Origin: G965233625 sp965233625
Lineage (GTDB): Bacteria > Planctomycetota > Planctomycetia > Pirellulales > Pirellulaceae
NCBI GenBank assembly: GCA_965233625.1
Contig: OZ247499.1
Location: 2,666,001 to 2,730,000, forward strand
Reading direction: 5' to 3'
DNA length: 64,000 nt
Shown: piece after piece, positions 25,160-34,154 of the stretch
How the letters are laid out: every line of letters begins with the position of its first letter
Numbering within the stretch: the stretch's first letter is position 1
Notes under the pieces: generated by a model
The model's database searches: none
What the model was told of the DNA's origin: nothing
Seen by the model: only the letters and a program-made list of their open reading frames with translations
Program-made: the position numbers and the translations under genes

Positions 25160-25912
25160 TCACCCGTTCTGCTTGGCGTGAGGTTCTGTCAGCCCGCCAT
25201 AACGACGGTCCCGCGCCGCGAAATCGCGGATTGCCTGATGCAGATCGCTCTCATCGAATTCCGGCCAGCAGCGCTGCGTGATCCAGATTTCTGCGTAGCT
25301 CAACTGCCATAAAAGAAAATTGCTGATCCGCATCTCGCCCGCCGTACGGATCATCAGATCCGGGTCGGGCATCCCAGCCGTGTAGAGGTGACCGGAGATA
25401 TCCTCTTCATCCAGATCTTCCGGCCGCACGTCGCCCTCAACCGCCTTGGACGCGATGCTGCGGACGGCGTCCAGCAACTCCGCCCGGCCGCCGTAATTCA
25501 CCGCCAGACACAGGCAGGTGCCTGTATTTGCGGCGGATAGTTCCACCGTCTTATCCATCTCCGCCAGGGCGGAATCCGGGATGCCAGAGCGGCGGCCGAT
25601 AATCTGGACGCGGATATTCTGCTCCATGATCGTCGCACGTTCTTCGATCATGTATTGCTCAAGCAGATGCATGAGGAAGTCAAGTTCGTGCTGCGGCCGC
25701 TTCCAGTTTTCGCTCGACAGGCAGTAGAGCGTTAGCTGGCCGATATCCAACCGCGCACATTCCTCCACCGTCCGCCGCACGCTGGACACACCGCGACGAT
25801 GCCCTTCAATGCGGGGCAACCCTTGCCGCTGCGCCCACCGTCCATTGCCATCCATAATCACAGCAATGTGCCGGGGCCGGCGGTCCTGCGGAATGTCAAA
25901 AGGGGCGGACAT
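25160..25912 (-). CDS. uppS: Isoprenyl transferase (undecaprenyl diphosphate synthase)
   Basis: A 250-residue cis-prenyltransferase that makes the C55 lipid carrier for cell-wall and polysaccharide synthesis. Conserved regions are IAVIMDGNGRWAQRQG (catalytic Asp21), GHRRGV, TLYCLSSENWKRP, LAVNYGGRAEL, and the C-terminal DLMIRTAGEMRISNFLLWQ then WPEF. The ATG at 25912 is preferred over a TTG nine bases earlier. Adjacent to cdsA as in many genomes. A peptidoglycan or lipid-carrier role is consistent with the view that planctomycetes retain these steps. Confidence 0.95.
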   Translation of the reverse strand: MSAPFDIPQDRRPRHIAVIMDGNGRWAQRQGLPRIEGHRRGVSSVRRTVEECARLDIGQLTLYCLSSENWKRPQHELDFLMHLLEQYMIEERATIMEQNIRVQIIGRRSGIPDSALAEMDKTVELSAANTGTCLCLAVNYGGRAELLDAVRSIASKAVEGDVRPEDLDEEDISGHLYTAGMPDPDLMIRTAGEMRISNFLLWQLSYAEIWITQRCWPEFDESDLHQAIRDFAARDRRYGGLTEPHAKQNG

Positions 25913-25965
25913 AAAAACCAAAGGTGGAAGTCGTAATCGTCGTCACATTAACGGATCATTCTAGT

Positions 25966-26002
25966 CCCCTCGCCCCTCTGGGGAGAGGGTTAGGGTGAGG
26001 GG
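25966..26002. repeat. Dispersed GC-skewed repeat (copy 1)
   Basis: A 37-bp element containing CCCCTCGCCCC and GGGGAGAGGGTTAGGGTGAG, partly self-complementary. A near-identical copy occurs at 51073-51109. This is a widely scattered intergenic motif seen in many bacterial genomes. It lies between purA and uppS. Confidence 0.7.
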
Positions 26003-26060
26003 AGTCAGCTATTTATATTGTGCTTTGAACTAGGACTGCTTCCGTCGTTCACCGGGATGT

Positions 26061-27359
26061 TTAACTAAGCAGATCGCCGTGGAACATAGTCTGCTCACGA
26101 TCTGGACCAACGGAAACAACGGCGACAGGGCGGCCGACTAATTTGCTTATGTGCTGCACATAGTTCTTGGCATTCTCCGGCAGGTCGTCGTAGTTGCGGA
26201 CGCCGGTAATGTCGGTTTCCCAGCCGGGCAGCGTTTCGTAAACAGGCTCTGCGTTGCGGAGGTCGTCCACGTGACCGGGGAACTGGGTGACTTCTTTGCC
26301 ATTAATTTTATACGCGCGGCAGACTTTGATTTCTGGCAGAACGCTGAGCACGTCCAGCATCATCATCGCCAGTCCATCAACACCGCTCAGCCGCGAGGTA
26401 TACCGCACGGCCACAGCATCGAACCAGCCACAACGGCGCGGACGGCCCGTTGTGGTGCCGTATTCGTTGCCGGTTTTGCGGATCAGTTCGCCGGTATCGT
26501 CGTGCAATTCTGTGGGGAAAGGTCCGCCGCCGACGCGTGTCGAATAGCACTTCGCCACACCGAGCACTTTCTTGACCCACCGTGGTGGAACGCCAGAACC
26601 TGCCGGCACGCCGACGCCGCTGCTGTTGCTGCTGGTCACAAAGGGGTAAGTACCGTGGTCGATGTCCAGCAGCGCGCCTTGTGCCCCTTCAAACAGCAGC
26701 GTCTTACCACCTTCGACCGCATCCAGCAGGTACGCCGTGGTGTCGCCCACGTAAGGCTGCAGGCGTTCAGCATAGCCAGAGAACTGATCGTAAATCTCCG
26801 TGGCGTCCAGCTCTTTACCCGCATCGCCACCGTAACCGGCCAGCATGGCTTTTTTGGCTTCAACAATACGTTCGACCCGTTCTTTGAAGTCGGCGCGGAA
26901 CATATCGCCCAGACGCACCGCGTGCAGGCGGCCAACTTTGTCGCGGTAGCAGGGTCCGATACCGCGGAGTGTGGTGCCGATGGCTTCGCCGTGGGTTTCC
27001 GTGCTGCTGGCGGCGCGATCTTCAGCCACGTGCCACGGGCAGACCACGTGCACCCGGTCGCTGATCATGAAGTTCTCGGCCATTTTCACGTTGCGCGCCA
27101 GCAGGCCATCGATCTCTTCCAGAATGGTGGGCGGATTGAGCACCACGCCGGGCGTGACGACATTCATCACGTTTTCGTTGAGAATGCCGGAAGGAATGTG
27201 GTGCAGTTTGTACGTTTCGCCGCCGGTCACGATGGTATGGCCCGCATTGGCGCCACCCTGATAACGGACCACGATATCGAAACGCGAAGTCAGCAGGTCA
27301 ACGAGCTTCCCTTTGGCTTCGTCGCCCCACTGCAAACCGATCACGCAAGTGCCTGACAC
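26061..27359 (-). CDS. purA: Adenylosuccinate synthetase
   Basis: Converts IMP, aspartate and GTP to adenylosuccinate, the first committed step to AMP. Starting at GTG 27359 (GGGAG seven bases before) gives 432 residues, the same length as the E. coli enzyme, with catalytic Asp13 in GLQWGDEAKGK and His41 in GGANAGHTIV at the E. coli positions. An ATG at 27383 and a longer frame to 27461 are therefore rejected. Other motifs: GTTLRGIGPCYRDKVGR and the C-terminal YVQHISKLVGRPVAVVSVGP. The glycine-loop reads GDEAKGK rather than the usual GDEGKGK. Monocistronic. Confidence 0.95.
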   Translation of the reverse strand: MSGTCVIGLQWGDEAKGKLVDLLTSRFDIVVRYQGGANAGHTIVTGGETYKLHHIPSGILNENVMNVVTPGVVLNPPTILEEIDGLLARNVKMAENFMISDRVHVVCPWHVAEDRAASSTETHGEAIGTTLRGIGPCYRDKVGRLHAVRLGDMFRADFKERVERIVEAKKAMLAGYGGDAGKELDATEIYDQFSGYAERLQPYVGDTTAYLLDAVEGGKTLLFEGAQGALLDIDHGTYPFVTSSNSSGVGVPAGSGVPPRWVKKVLGVAKCYSTRVGGGPFPTELHDDTGELIRKTGNEYGTTTGRPRRCGWFDAVAVRYTSRLSGVDGLAMMMLDVLSVLPEIKVCRAYKINGKEVTQFPGHVDDLRNAEPVYETLPGWETDITGVRNYDDLPENAKNYVQHISKLVGRPVAVVSVGPDREQTMFHGDLLS

Positions 27360-27571
27360 TACATAACTCCCGCAAATCACCATTAAACTGCCAGGCTGAA
27401 GACCTGGCGCGAAGACGCCCAGCGCGCAACCCTGGTAGTCTACGCCCCCATAGCAGAGCATGAAAGGGGCACTGCCACACCGCCGAAGTTGCGTCTACCG
27501 GGTCTGACAGTCCATAATCTCCGTACGACGGTCGTTGACGATTGCCAGATACCGAGGAAAGGGATGCATCC

Positions 27572-29161
27572 ATGAAGCCCGATGCGTTTGGCTTAAGCTG
27601 TTGCCTGGTCCTGCTTTTCAGCGGATTCTGCGGCGCTGAAGAACCGCTGCATGTGCAGATTGACCGCCTTATCGAAAGCCGCCTGGAGGGCGATCCGGCG
27701 CCTCTGGCCAGCGATGCGGCTTTTTTCCGCCGCGTGAATCTGGATCTGGCAGGGTGTGTTCCCACAGCCCAGGCAACCCGGAAGTTCCTGGAAGATAAAT
27801 CGCAGGGCAAGCGGCAGGCAGCCATCGAAAAGCTGCTCGCAGCGCCGCAGTACGCCACACGGATGGCGAATCTGTTTCATGTGATGCTGATGGAACGCCG
27901 GGGCGACAACCCGGAGTGGGACGCCTTCCTTCGCGACTGCTTTGCTGAGAACAAGCCATGGGATGTCATGGTGCGCGAAATCCTGCACCCGGTCCGCGAG
28001 GACGAGAAACGCCGCGGCGCCGCTTACTTCTACACGCAGCGTCTGCAAAAAGTGGGGCAACAGATGACGGATCATCCGGGTCTGACGCGCGACGTCGGGC
28101 GGATGTTCCTGGGTGTAGATCTGCAATGTGCGCAGTGCCACGATCATCTGACCATCGAAGATTATTCGCAGCGTGACTTTCAGGGGCTGTACGCGGTGTT
28201 TCAGAATGTTTCGATCCGTCGCGAGAAATTCCCCGCGATCAATGAAAAAACAATGACGCAGCGGCACGCGTTTATTTCGGTCTTCGGCTCTGACGAGAAA
28301 ACCACCGGCCCACGGCTGCCCTTTCAGAAAGAATTTCCGCTGCCAGACCCGCCAGAGAAAGACCCGGCGCCCAAGAAGAAAAAGAAGCCCGACCCCAACG
28401 CACCGCCCACCTTCAGCGCGTTGAAAGTATTCGCCAGCGAATTGCCCTCCGCTTCCAGCGAGTTATTCCGCCAGAACATCGCCAACCGGCTCTGGTTCTG
28501 CATGATGGGCCGCGGATTAGTGGAGCCTCTGGATCAGTTTCATACCGGCAACAAGCCGACGCACCCGGAGGTGCTGAAGCTGGTGGCCAAGGCATTTGCG
28601 GAACACAATTTCGATATCAAGTGGCTGCTCAGGCAGCTTGCCCTGACAAAAACCTATCAGCGGGCCAGCCGGATGCCCGGTGACCAGAAATTACCAGACG
28701 CAGGTTCATACCGGCTGGCGGCACAACGGCCGATGACCGCGGAGCAACTGTTCGTCAGCGTCCTGCAAGCGACAGGCAATCTTTCCGGTGACAAAGAAGA
28801 AGGCGCCAAAGCGCAGGAAGATTTGAAGGCGCGGTTCGTCAAAGCCTTTGCTTCAGAACCGAAAACGCCGGCCGTCACCTACACGCCCGCCGTAAAGCAG
28901 GCGTTGTTTCTGCTGAACGATGAAAAAATACTTGAACTGCTAAAACCGCAGGCGGGCAATCTGACGGATCGCTTGCTGAAGACGGACGACACGGCGGTGG
29001 CGGACGAGCTTTATCTGAGCATCTTCAACCGGTTGCCAGACGCGGACGAACGCAGCATGGTGAAGCAGTATTTGCAGGAGCAAAAAGAAAATCGCCCCGC
29101 CAGCATCCAAAGGCTCGCGTGGGCGATGTTGAGTTCGATGGAGTTCGCCGTCAATCACTAA
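27572..29161 (+). CDS. DUF1549/DUF1553 secreted protein
   Basis: A 529-residue exported planctomycete protein starting at ATG 27572; an upstream in-frame ATG at 27542 would precede the signal peptide. After the signal (about 1-21), the DUF1549 part (about 25-230) contains AAFFRRVNLDLAGCVPT and the CXXCH-like LQCAQCHDHLTIEDY. A Pro/Lys linker at about 270-285 leads to DUF1553 (about 295-529), with NRLWFCMMGRGLVEPLDQF and WLLRQLALTKTYQRAS. Such proteins are very numerous in planctomycetes, usually beside a DUF1501 partner, and have no proven activity. No DUF1501 gene is here. It is convergent with the lipoprotein at 29180. Confidence 0.88.
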   Translation: MKPDAFGLSCCLVLLFSGFCGAEEPLHVQIDRLIESRLEGDPAPLASDAAFFRRVNLDLAGCVPTAQATRKFLEDKSQGKRQAAIEKLLAAPQYATRMANLFHVMLMERRGDNPEWDAFLRDCFAENKPWDVMVREILHPVREDEKRRGAAYFYTQRLQKVGQQMTDHPGLTRDVGRMFLGVDLQCAQCHDHLTIEDYSQRDFQGLYAVFQNVSIRREKFPAINEKTMTQRHAFISVFGSDEKTTGPRLPFQKEFPLPDPPEKDPAPKKKKKPDPNAPPTFSALKVFASELPSASSELFRQNIANRLWFCMMGRGLVEPLDQFHTGNKPTHPEVLKLVAKAFAEHNFDIKWLLRQLALTKTYQRASRMPGDQKLPDAGSYRLAAQRPMTAEQLFVSVLQATGNLSGDKEEGAKAQEDLKARFVKAFASEPKTPAVTYTPAVKQALFLLNDEKILELLKPQAGNLTDRLLKTDDTAVADELYLSIFNRLPDADERSMVKQYLQEQKENRPASIQRLAWAMLSSMEFAVNH

Positions 29162-29179
29162 GGCGTGATCGCGACTGCA

Positions 29180-30946
29180 TTAGTAAGGCTGCGAACCCGT
29201 CGATGGGAAACGCGTGACCCGCTCTCCTTGATCGTAGCCGCCACCATAGCCGTTGCCGCCGTAGGACGGGTTGCCGTAGCCTTGCTTGTAGTCCTGGTTG
29301 CCATAGGCTGGCTGTTGCGGTGCGGATGCGGTGTTGCCTGCCTGCTGGTACTGATCCGCCGGATAGGTTGCGTGCTGCTGTTTGTATCCTTCAGCACTTT
29401 CGTGCGTTGCTACGGGCATACCGGGTCGCTGATACGCAGGGCGTTTGAAGCCGCCCGCGGCGCCGCCCGCCATCTGATGAGCAGCGTCGTGGCCGCCTGG
29501 CTGATTGCCGGGATTCTGCGGGGCGATGTTGTAGTGCTGCTGAACCGCGGCATCCGTGTATGCCTGGGCGGAACCCGTGTGTGGCGTTGAGTAACCGCTT
29601 GCGTAACCGTTGGCTGGTTGCTTGGCGAAGTGCTGCCCGGCAGGTGGTTGAGTTGGCGGCTGGTATCCTTCTGACGGGTTTTCGTAACCGCGTGCGTTTA
29701 GCGGTTCGGTGTAGCGGCGTTGCACGTACTCGTTAGGAGGATTGCTGCCCGTCTGTGGCTGCTGATCGTAACCGTTGGCGGGCGGCGTATAAGGCGCCTG
29801 CTGGGCGGCGTACTGGTTGTTGTAACCACCGGCGGCTGGTGGCTGTTGCTGCGGATACTGCGGTGCGTTCTGATTGGGGAACTGCTGGTAGTTAGGAGGC
29901 AACTGCTGCTGACCTGCGACCTGCTGCACATTGCCGTTCTGCCCGCTGGCAGCATTGTAGGGTTGCTGCTGGTAGGCCGGCTGCTGCTGCGTGCGGTTGC
30001 CAGCGGCGATCTGTTCCTGCTGCGGTCCGGCAGCACCAGGGCCGACAGGAATGGTCGGTTGCAACGCGGGTTTCGCCAGACGTGTCTGCACCAGGTCGTA
30101 TGTCTGCGAAGCGTGATTCAAGCTCGCCTCGGCATCTTTATAAAGCTGCTGGTCAGAAATCTTGCGGGCGTTGGCAAAGAAGTTGGCCGCCGTTTTGTAA
30201 TCGTGTTTGGACTGGTGCGCCAGGCCCAGGTTGTACATTGCCACGTGGTTCTGTTCGTCTTTGTCCAGGGCGGCTTTGTACTGGCGGGCGGCGTTGTCCC
30301 AGTCACCTTTGGTCGCGTAGGTGTTGCCCGCGGCGACTTCTGCGGAACCGGCGCCGTACATCATCGTTGCCAGCTTCACTTCTTCGGTGCGGACGTGGGC
30401 GGAGATTTTGGTGACCATCACCTCAGCACATTCGACGGCCAGTTTCTTCAGGGCGGCGTCGGCATCGGTCGAAGACACGTTCTCGTCGCGGCGGACGATC
30501 TTGTCCTGATGCGTAATCTTGCCGGTGCCAGTTTCGATCACCTGGTAACGCAACATCACGGCAGCCAGGCTGCCTTCGCTCTTAGTATCAACCCGCGCGG
30601 CGATCACTGCATCGACGCCTGCCTGCTTGGCCTGCTGAATCACTTCCCGCACGCTCAACGGGGCGGCGCCAGCGTCAGGCTGTCCGCCACGGGTGGCGAT
30701 CTGCGCCACACGCTGCGGGGAAGAAAGATTGTGGAAGCCGGTTTTCTGAATACCCGCCACCACGGCGCCACGGGCGGCTGCCGCCACTTCGCTATTGCCC
30801 TCGAAGTTCAGCACCGCTGTTTCGCGTCGACCGGCCAGGGGCAGATCGTTGGCTTCCCAGACGTCTAGCGATGCAGTTGTGGCCGCACAGCCAGTGAGGG
30901 ATGCAATCAGAAGTAGCAACGGTGTGCAACGAAACAGCGTGTTCAT
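29180..30946 (-). CDS. Lipoprotein with CsgG-like N-terminal region, TPR repeats and Gln/Pro/Tyr-rich tail
   Basis: A 588-residue lipoprotein from ATG 30946; upstream in-frame codons lack a signal. The lipobox is IASLTGCAA. Residues about 40-190 resemble the CsgG-type outer-membrane lipoprotein core (AVLNFEGNSEVAAAARGAVV, then a region with DAVIAARVDTKSEG). Two TPR-like units follow (NTYATKGDWDNAARQYKAAL and MYNLGLAHQSKHDYKTAANF). From about residue 290 the chain is low-complexity, rich in Gln, Pro, Asn, Gly and Tyr, and likely disordered. The architecture suggests an outer-membrane scaffold, but no curli genes are nearby. Confidence 0.75.
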   Translation of the reverse strand: MNTLFRCTPLLLLIASLTGCAATTASLDVWEANDLPLAGRRETAVLNFEGNSEVAAAARGAVVAGIQKTGFHNLSSPQRVAQIATRGGQPDAGAAPLSVREVIQQAKQAGVDAVIAARVDTKSEGSLAAVMLRYQVIETGTGKITHQDKIVRRDENVSSTDADAALKKLAVECAEVMVTKISAHVRTEEVKLATMMYGAGSAEVAAGNTYATKGDWDNAARQYKAALDKDEQNHVAMYNLGLAHQSKHDYKTAANFFANARKISDQQLYKDAEASLNHASQTYDLVQTRLAKPALQPTIPVGPGAAGPQQEQIAAGNRTQQQPAYQQQPYNAASGQNGNVQQVAGQQQLPPNYQQFPNQNAPQYPQQQPPAAGGYNNQYAAQQAPYTPPANGYDQQPQTGSNPPNEYVQRRYTEPLNARGYENPSEGYQPPTQPPAGQHFAKQPANGYASGYSTPHTGSAQAYTDAAVQQHYNIAPQNPGNQPGGHDAAHQMAGGAAGGFKRPAYQRPGMPVATHESAEGYKQQHATYPADQYQQAGNTASAPQQPAYGNQDYKQGYGNPSYGGNGYGGGYDQGERVTRFPSTGSQPY

Positions 30947-31122
30947 AACAGACCCCGGAGGACACCGCTTGCGTGCGGCGAAAGGATTCCTTCCCAATAT
31001 CACAGCCCCAGCCAGTCCGGGGCTATCGCGTTATATCGGTTAGGTAATCTGTGCGGCCTGAATGAAAATCGCTCAAGAAGCAGATTTTTTTCGGCTCTCC
31101 GCAAAGCTGCGGCGAAGATGCA

Positions 31123-31806
31123 TCAGAACCGCTGTTCGAGTAGCCGTGCTAGCTCAACGCGAAAGAAGATCGAGTTGTCTTCGTGATCGAACGAGCTGAT
31201 CCAATAGCTAACACTCGTCGTCAGCCGCCATTGATGGGTCAACCAGAAGTGTATTCCCACCTCGGGATAAACGGCGCCAAGAACTTCGTCCTGAGTCCGG
31301 TTGATTTCACCATACTCGTCGATCAGACCATCCATATCGTTATCAATGTCGTCGGGATCGTCTTCGTCACTGATTTCCCGGTAGGCAACCAGGGCTCCTG
31401 CCCCGATGAACGGCGCCACGCGTGAAGGGGTTTGCAGGCGCCCGCCAATCCGGCCACCGGCCAGCCCACCTTTGTCCGGGTCGGCGACTGCCGTCATGCC
31501 AATGTAGCCTTCCGCCCAGGAGGGGCCGTAAGCAAAAGCGTTCAGATCGCCGGCAACGCCATCACCAGCGCTGGCGCCGACGGAGAACCCAAGACGTTCG
31601 TGGATATGCCGCGCGTCGATCGCCTGTTTGGCCATCTGACGCAGGTCATCGCTGTGCCGCGGATATTTCGCCGCGTACAGCGGATCTGCTTTGGCCCACC
31701 GCGATCCGGTGCAACCAGCGGCGCAGGGCAGCAGGCAGATAAACAAGGTGCTTATCGCTGCCGCTGTCTGCTGTCGGCGGGTGTAGAAAAGGAAATTGCC
31801 CATCAT
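31123..31806 (-). CDS. Hypothetical lipoprotein with calcium-binding-like loop
   Basis: A 227-residue protein; the ATG at 31806 gives a good signal peptide with lipobox LLPCAAGC, while an upstream ATG at 31863 would place the signal too far in. The body has Gly/Ala-rich strands (RLGFSVGASAGDGVAGDLNA and GRIGGRLQTPSRVAPF) suggesting an outer-membrane beta-barrel-like or beta-sandwich fold, and an acidic loop DPDDIDNDMDGLIDEYGE that resembles calcium loops of dockerin or thrombospondin type. It ends in a phenylalanine, as many outer-membrane barrels do. No family recognised. Confidence 0.6.
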   Translation of the reverse strand: MMGNFLFYTRRQQTAAAISTLFICLLPCAAGCTGSRWAKADPLYAAKYPRHSDDLRQMAKQAIDARHIHERLGFSVGASAGDGVAGDLNAFAYGPSWAEGYIGMTAVADPDKGGLAGGRIGGRLQTPSRVAPFIGAGALVAYREISDEDDPDDIDNDMDGLIDEYGEINRTQDEVLGAVYPEVGIHFWLTHQWRLTTSVSYWISSFDHEDNSIFFRVELARLLEQRF

Positions 31807-32069
31807 GCCGCGACGGGTTACAGCAATGCAATATGAACGGCAAGTGCAGTTTTCACCATTCATTTAGCGGCGGAGGCCAGTGATTGTTATTGACACAGGC
31901 AACGAAAAACGCGACTACTGCTTCGCCGGTAGGCGCCGGATGATGCGGGATCATCCCGTCTGCTAAAGGCGTCTTATCTGCCAAGCGGCGCCGTGTAATT
32001 GTTCCGGCGTGAGTTACAATAGCAGCACCCGCCGTGGGAAAACCCGGCGAAGATGCAAGGAAGTACGTT

Positions 32070-33224
32070 ATGTCTGTTGCTGTAGAAAATAAGCGTCCCA
32101 TGCCAAAAACGGAGAAGCAAAAGCTGAACGCCTACCCGTTCTATTCCCCGCGGTTCTGGCACGGAATGCGGTTCAGCGATTTCGTAAGCCTGGTAGCGCG
32201 GAACAAGTTCCGTATTCATCCGGCGCGGGTTGTGATGGCGGGCATTGTCGCACAGACAGCCGTGGTCAATTCCACTTTCGCAGGTTTGCAGCATCTGATT
32301 TACGGCCGCAAGATCAAAGAAACAGACGTCCGGCGGCCACCTGTCTTTATCGTCGGGCACTGGCGCAGCGGCACCACGCATCTGCACGAACTGATGTCTC
32401 TGGATGAGCAGTTCGCCTTCTGCGACACCTACGAGTGTTTTGCTCCCAATCACTTCCTGGTGACGGGCAAAGTGTTCCCGAAACTGGTCAACCTGCTGCT
32501 GCCCAACAAACGGCCGCAGGACAACATGCTGGCCGGGGTCGAGCGTCCGCAGGAAGATGAATTCGCGCTGGTCGCGATGGGCGCCCCGTCGCCTTACACG
32601 CGGATGGCTTTCCCGAACAATCCGCCTGAGTACGCCAGTTTCTACGACATGGAGAACGTCGACCCGCAGGAGTTGAAGCGGTTTACAGACGCCATGATGT
32701 ACTTCACCAAGGCGTTAACTTTCAAAAAGACCAAACGCCTACTGCTGAAATCACCGCCGCATACCGGACGGATTGCACACCTGGCGCAGATGTACCCTGG
32801 TGCACGGTTTATTCACATCGTCCGCGATCCCTATTCCCTGTTTGCTTCCACGCGGCGGCTATGGGTAGCGCTGGATGAAGCACAGGCATTCCAGCGGCCG
32901 AAGCACGAAGATCTGGATGAGTTTGTCTTCTCAACCTTCGAACGCATTCAGAATGCTTATCAGAAACAGCGGGAGCAGATCGATCCAGCATCACTCTGCG
33001 AACTGCGTTACGAAGACCTGATCCAGAATCCGCTGGGCGAAGTAAGCCGCATCTACGAGGAACTCAATCTCAGCGGCTTCCATCACCTGCAGCCGAAGAT
33101 CGAAGAATATCTGGAAGGCCAACGCAGCTACAAACCCAACAAGCACGAACTGAGCGACGAGATCCGCAGCCAGATTAAGCAACGGTGGTCGGATTATATC
33201 GAGCGGTACGGCTACGACGATTAG
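32070..33224 (+). CDS. Sulfotransferase family protein
   Basis: A 384-residue protein from ATG 32070 (AAGGAAG six bases upstream). PAPS-dependent sulfotransferase motifs: the 5'-phosphosulfate loop VGHWRSGTTH (about 95-104) and the 3'-phosphate region FIHIVRDPYSLFASTRRLW (about 246-264). No signal peptide is seen. Residues 50-78 are moderately hydrophobic and might associate with membranes. Planctomycetes carry many such enzymes whose acceptors (glycan, lipid or peptide) are unknown. It lies alone between a divergent lipoprotein gene and an intergenic hairpin. Confidence 0.85.
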   Translation: MSVAVENKRPMPKTEKQKLNAYPFYSPRFWHGMRFSDFVSLVARNKFRIHPARVVMAGIVAQTAVVNSTFAGLQHLIYGRKIKETDVRRPPVFIVGHWRSGTTHLHELMSLDEQFAFCDTYECFAPNHFLVTGKVFPKLVNLLLPNKRPQDNMLAGVERPQEDEFALVAMGAPSPYTRMAFPNNPPEYASFYDMENVDPQELKRFTDAMMYFTKALTFKKTKRLLLKSPPHTGRIAHLAQMYPGARFIHIVRDPYSLFASTRRLWVALDEAQAFQRPKHEDLDEFVFSTFERIQNAYQKQREQIDPASLCELRYEDLIQNPLGEVSRIYEELNLSGFHHLQPKIEEYLEGQRSYKPNKHELSDEIRSQIKQRWSDYIERYGYDD

Positions 33225-33595
33225 AGCCCACCTGATGGCGACCACACCTTTAGAAAGTCTTCCACCCACGCCTGGGGGTTTGCACCGGCGTGGTAGGTAC
33301 TAGAAAGCTTGATTTGCTGCGTACTTCCTACGCAGCAACTGCATGGGATACGTGCAGGTAAAAGCTGCATCTTATAGCCGCCAGATTCTCTTGCGGCGAG
33401 AAAATACGTTAATTCCTGCGATAAACAGTGGCCGCTAGGTTGTTGTGCACGTGGGCCGGTTGGCGATTCATTGCTGCGATACCACGTTGAAAGCAACACG
33501 GCATCGAGCGTTGTGAATGCTGCTCTGGCATACGCTTTGCAAGTAAGGTCGGTTAACAGGTCGACGCCTTACTTTTCTTCGCAAGGACATTCTTG
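33225..33595. other. Intergenic region, about 370 bp
   Basis: Between the sulfotransferase and the lipoprotein. It holds the hairpin at 33314-33338 and the presumed promoter of the lipoprotein/DUF1559 pair. A short minus-strand frame (33221-33499) has no family features and is not called. Nothing else was recognised. Confidence 0.4.
33314..33338 (+). terminator. Strong hairpin downstream of the sulfotransferase gene
   Basis: TTGCTGCGTA and TACGCAGCAA form a perfect 10-bp stem with a five-base loop, about 90 bases past the stop. There is no clear T-run, so it is a likely 3'-end stem but not a classic terminator. Confidence 0.45.
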
Positions 33596-34042
33596 ATGCC
33601 GTCACGCTTGATGCCGGTTTTCCCGGCGCCACGAGTTGGACAGTCTTTATTCGTTTTCTCTGCCATATGTGGCGTGCTGTTATTCACAGGCTGCGGCGGA
33701 TCTTCCAATGGACGCTACGCGTTATCTGGGTCGGTCAACTTCCAGGGGGCGCCACTCGACTCGGGCGCCATCGAGTTTGTCGCGCCGGATGCTTCGCAGC
33801 AGACCGGCGGTACGATCCAAGATGGTTCTTATTCCATCCCCGCTGCCAATGGGCTGCCACCCGGCAAATACAAAGTGAAGATCACCTCCGTTGAAAGCGC
33901 AGAGGTAGCCGGCCCTCCTGGACCGGAATCTATGAAGCCCACCGGCAAAGACAAGATACCCGCTGCTTACAACTCCGCCACAACGCAGGAAGTGGAAGTA
34001 ACGGCCGGAGGAGCGAATGCGTTTGACTTCGATATCCCCTAA
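33596..34042 (+). CDS. Small lipoprotein with carboxypeptidase-regulatory/Ig-like fold, upstream of DUF1559
   Basis: A 148-residue lipoprotein, ATG 33596 with AAGGA upstream. The lipobox is LLFTGCGGS, after a signal helix. The domain runs LSGSVNFQGAPLDSGAIEFV, then DGSYSIPAANGLPPGKYKVK and IPAAYNSATTQEVEVTAGG. The order is reversed compared with the other two pairs (lipoprotein first), and the gap to DUF1559 (113 bases) holds a small stem with TCTTTTTC. A common function with DUF1559 is inferred from repeated proximity. Confidence 0.8.
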   Translation: MPSRLMPVFPAPRVGQSLFVFSAICGVLLFTGCGGSSNGRYALSGSVNFQGAPLDSGAIEFVAPDASQQTGGTIQDGSYSIPAANGLPPGKYKVKITSVESAEVAGPPGPESMKPTGKDKIPAAYNSATTQEVEVTAGGANAFDFDIP

Positions 34043-34154
34043 GCATGCAACACGGCGATCTCGCCTCTTTTTCTAAGCTGATTTATTGACGAAAGCTGCA
34101 TCGATTCGCGGTGCTTTATTTTTGACGAATGTCTCATTGAAGGAGTCTCCTCGT

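Noticed and set aside
26151..27356. 400-codon plus-strand frame opposite purA
   Set aside because: purA is unambiguous on the minus strand with all catalytic residues; the antisense frame has no recognised features.
29720..30868. Plus-strand frame of 382 codons opposite the CsgG-like lipoprotein
   Set aside because: Shadow of Gln/Asn-rich codons; the minus-strand gene has a lipobox and TPR units.
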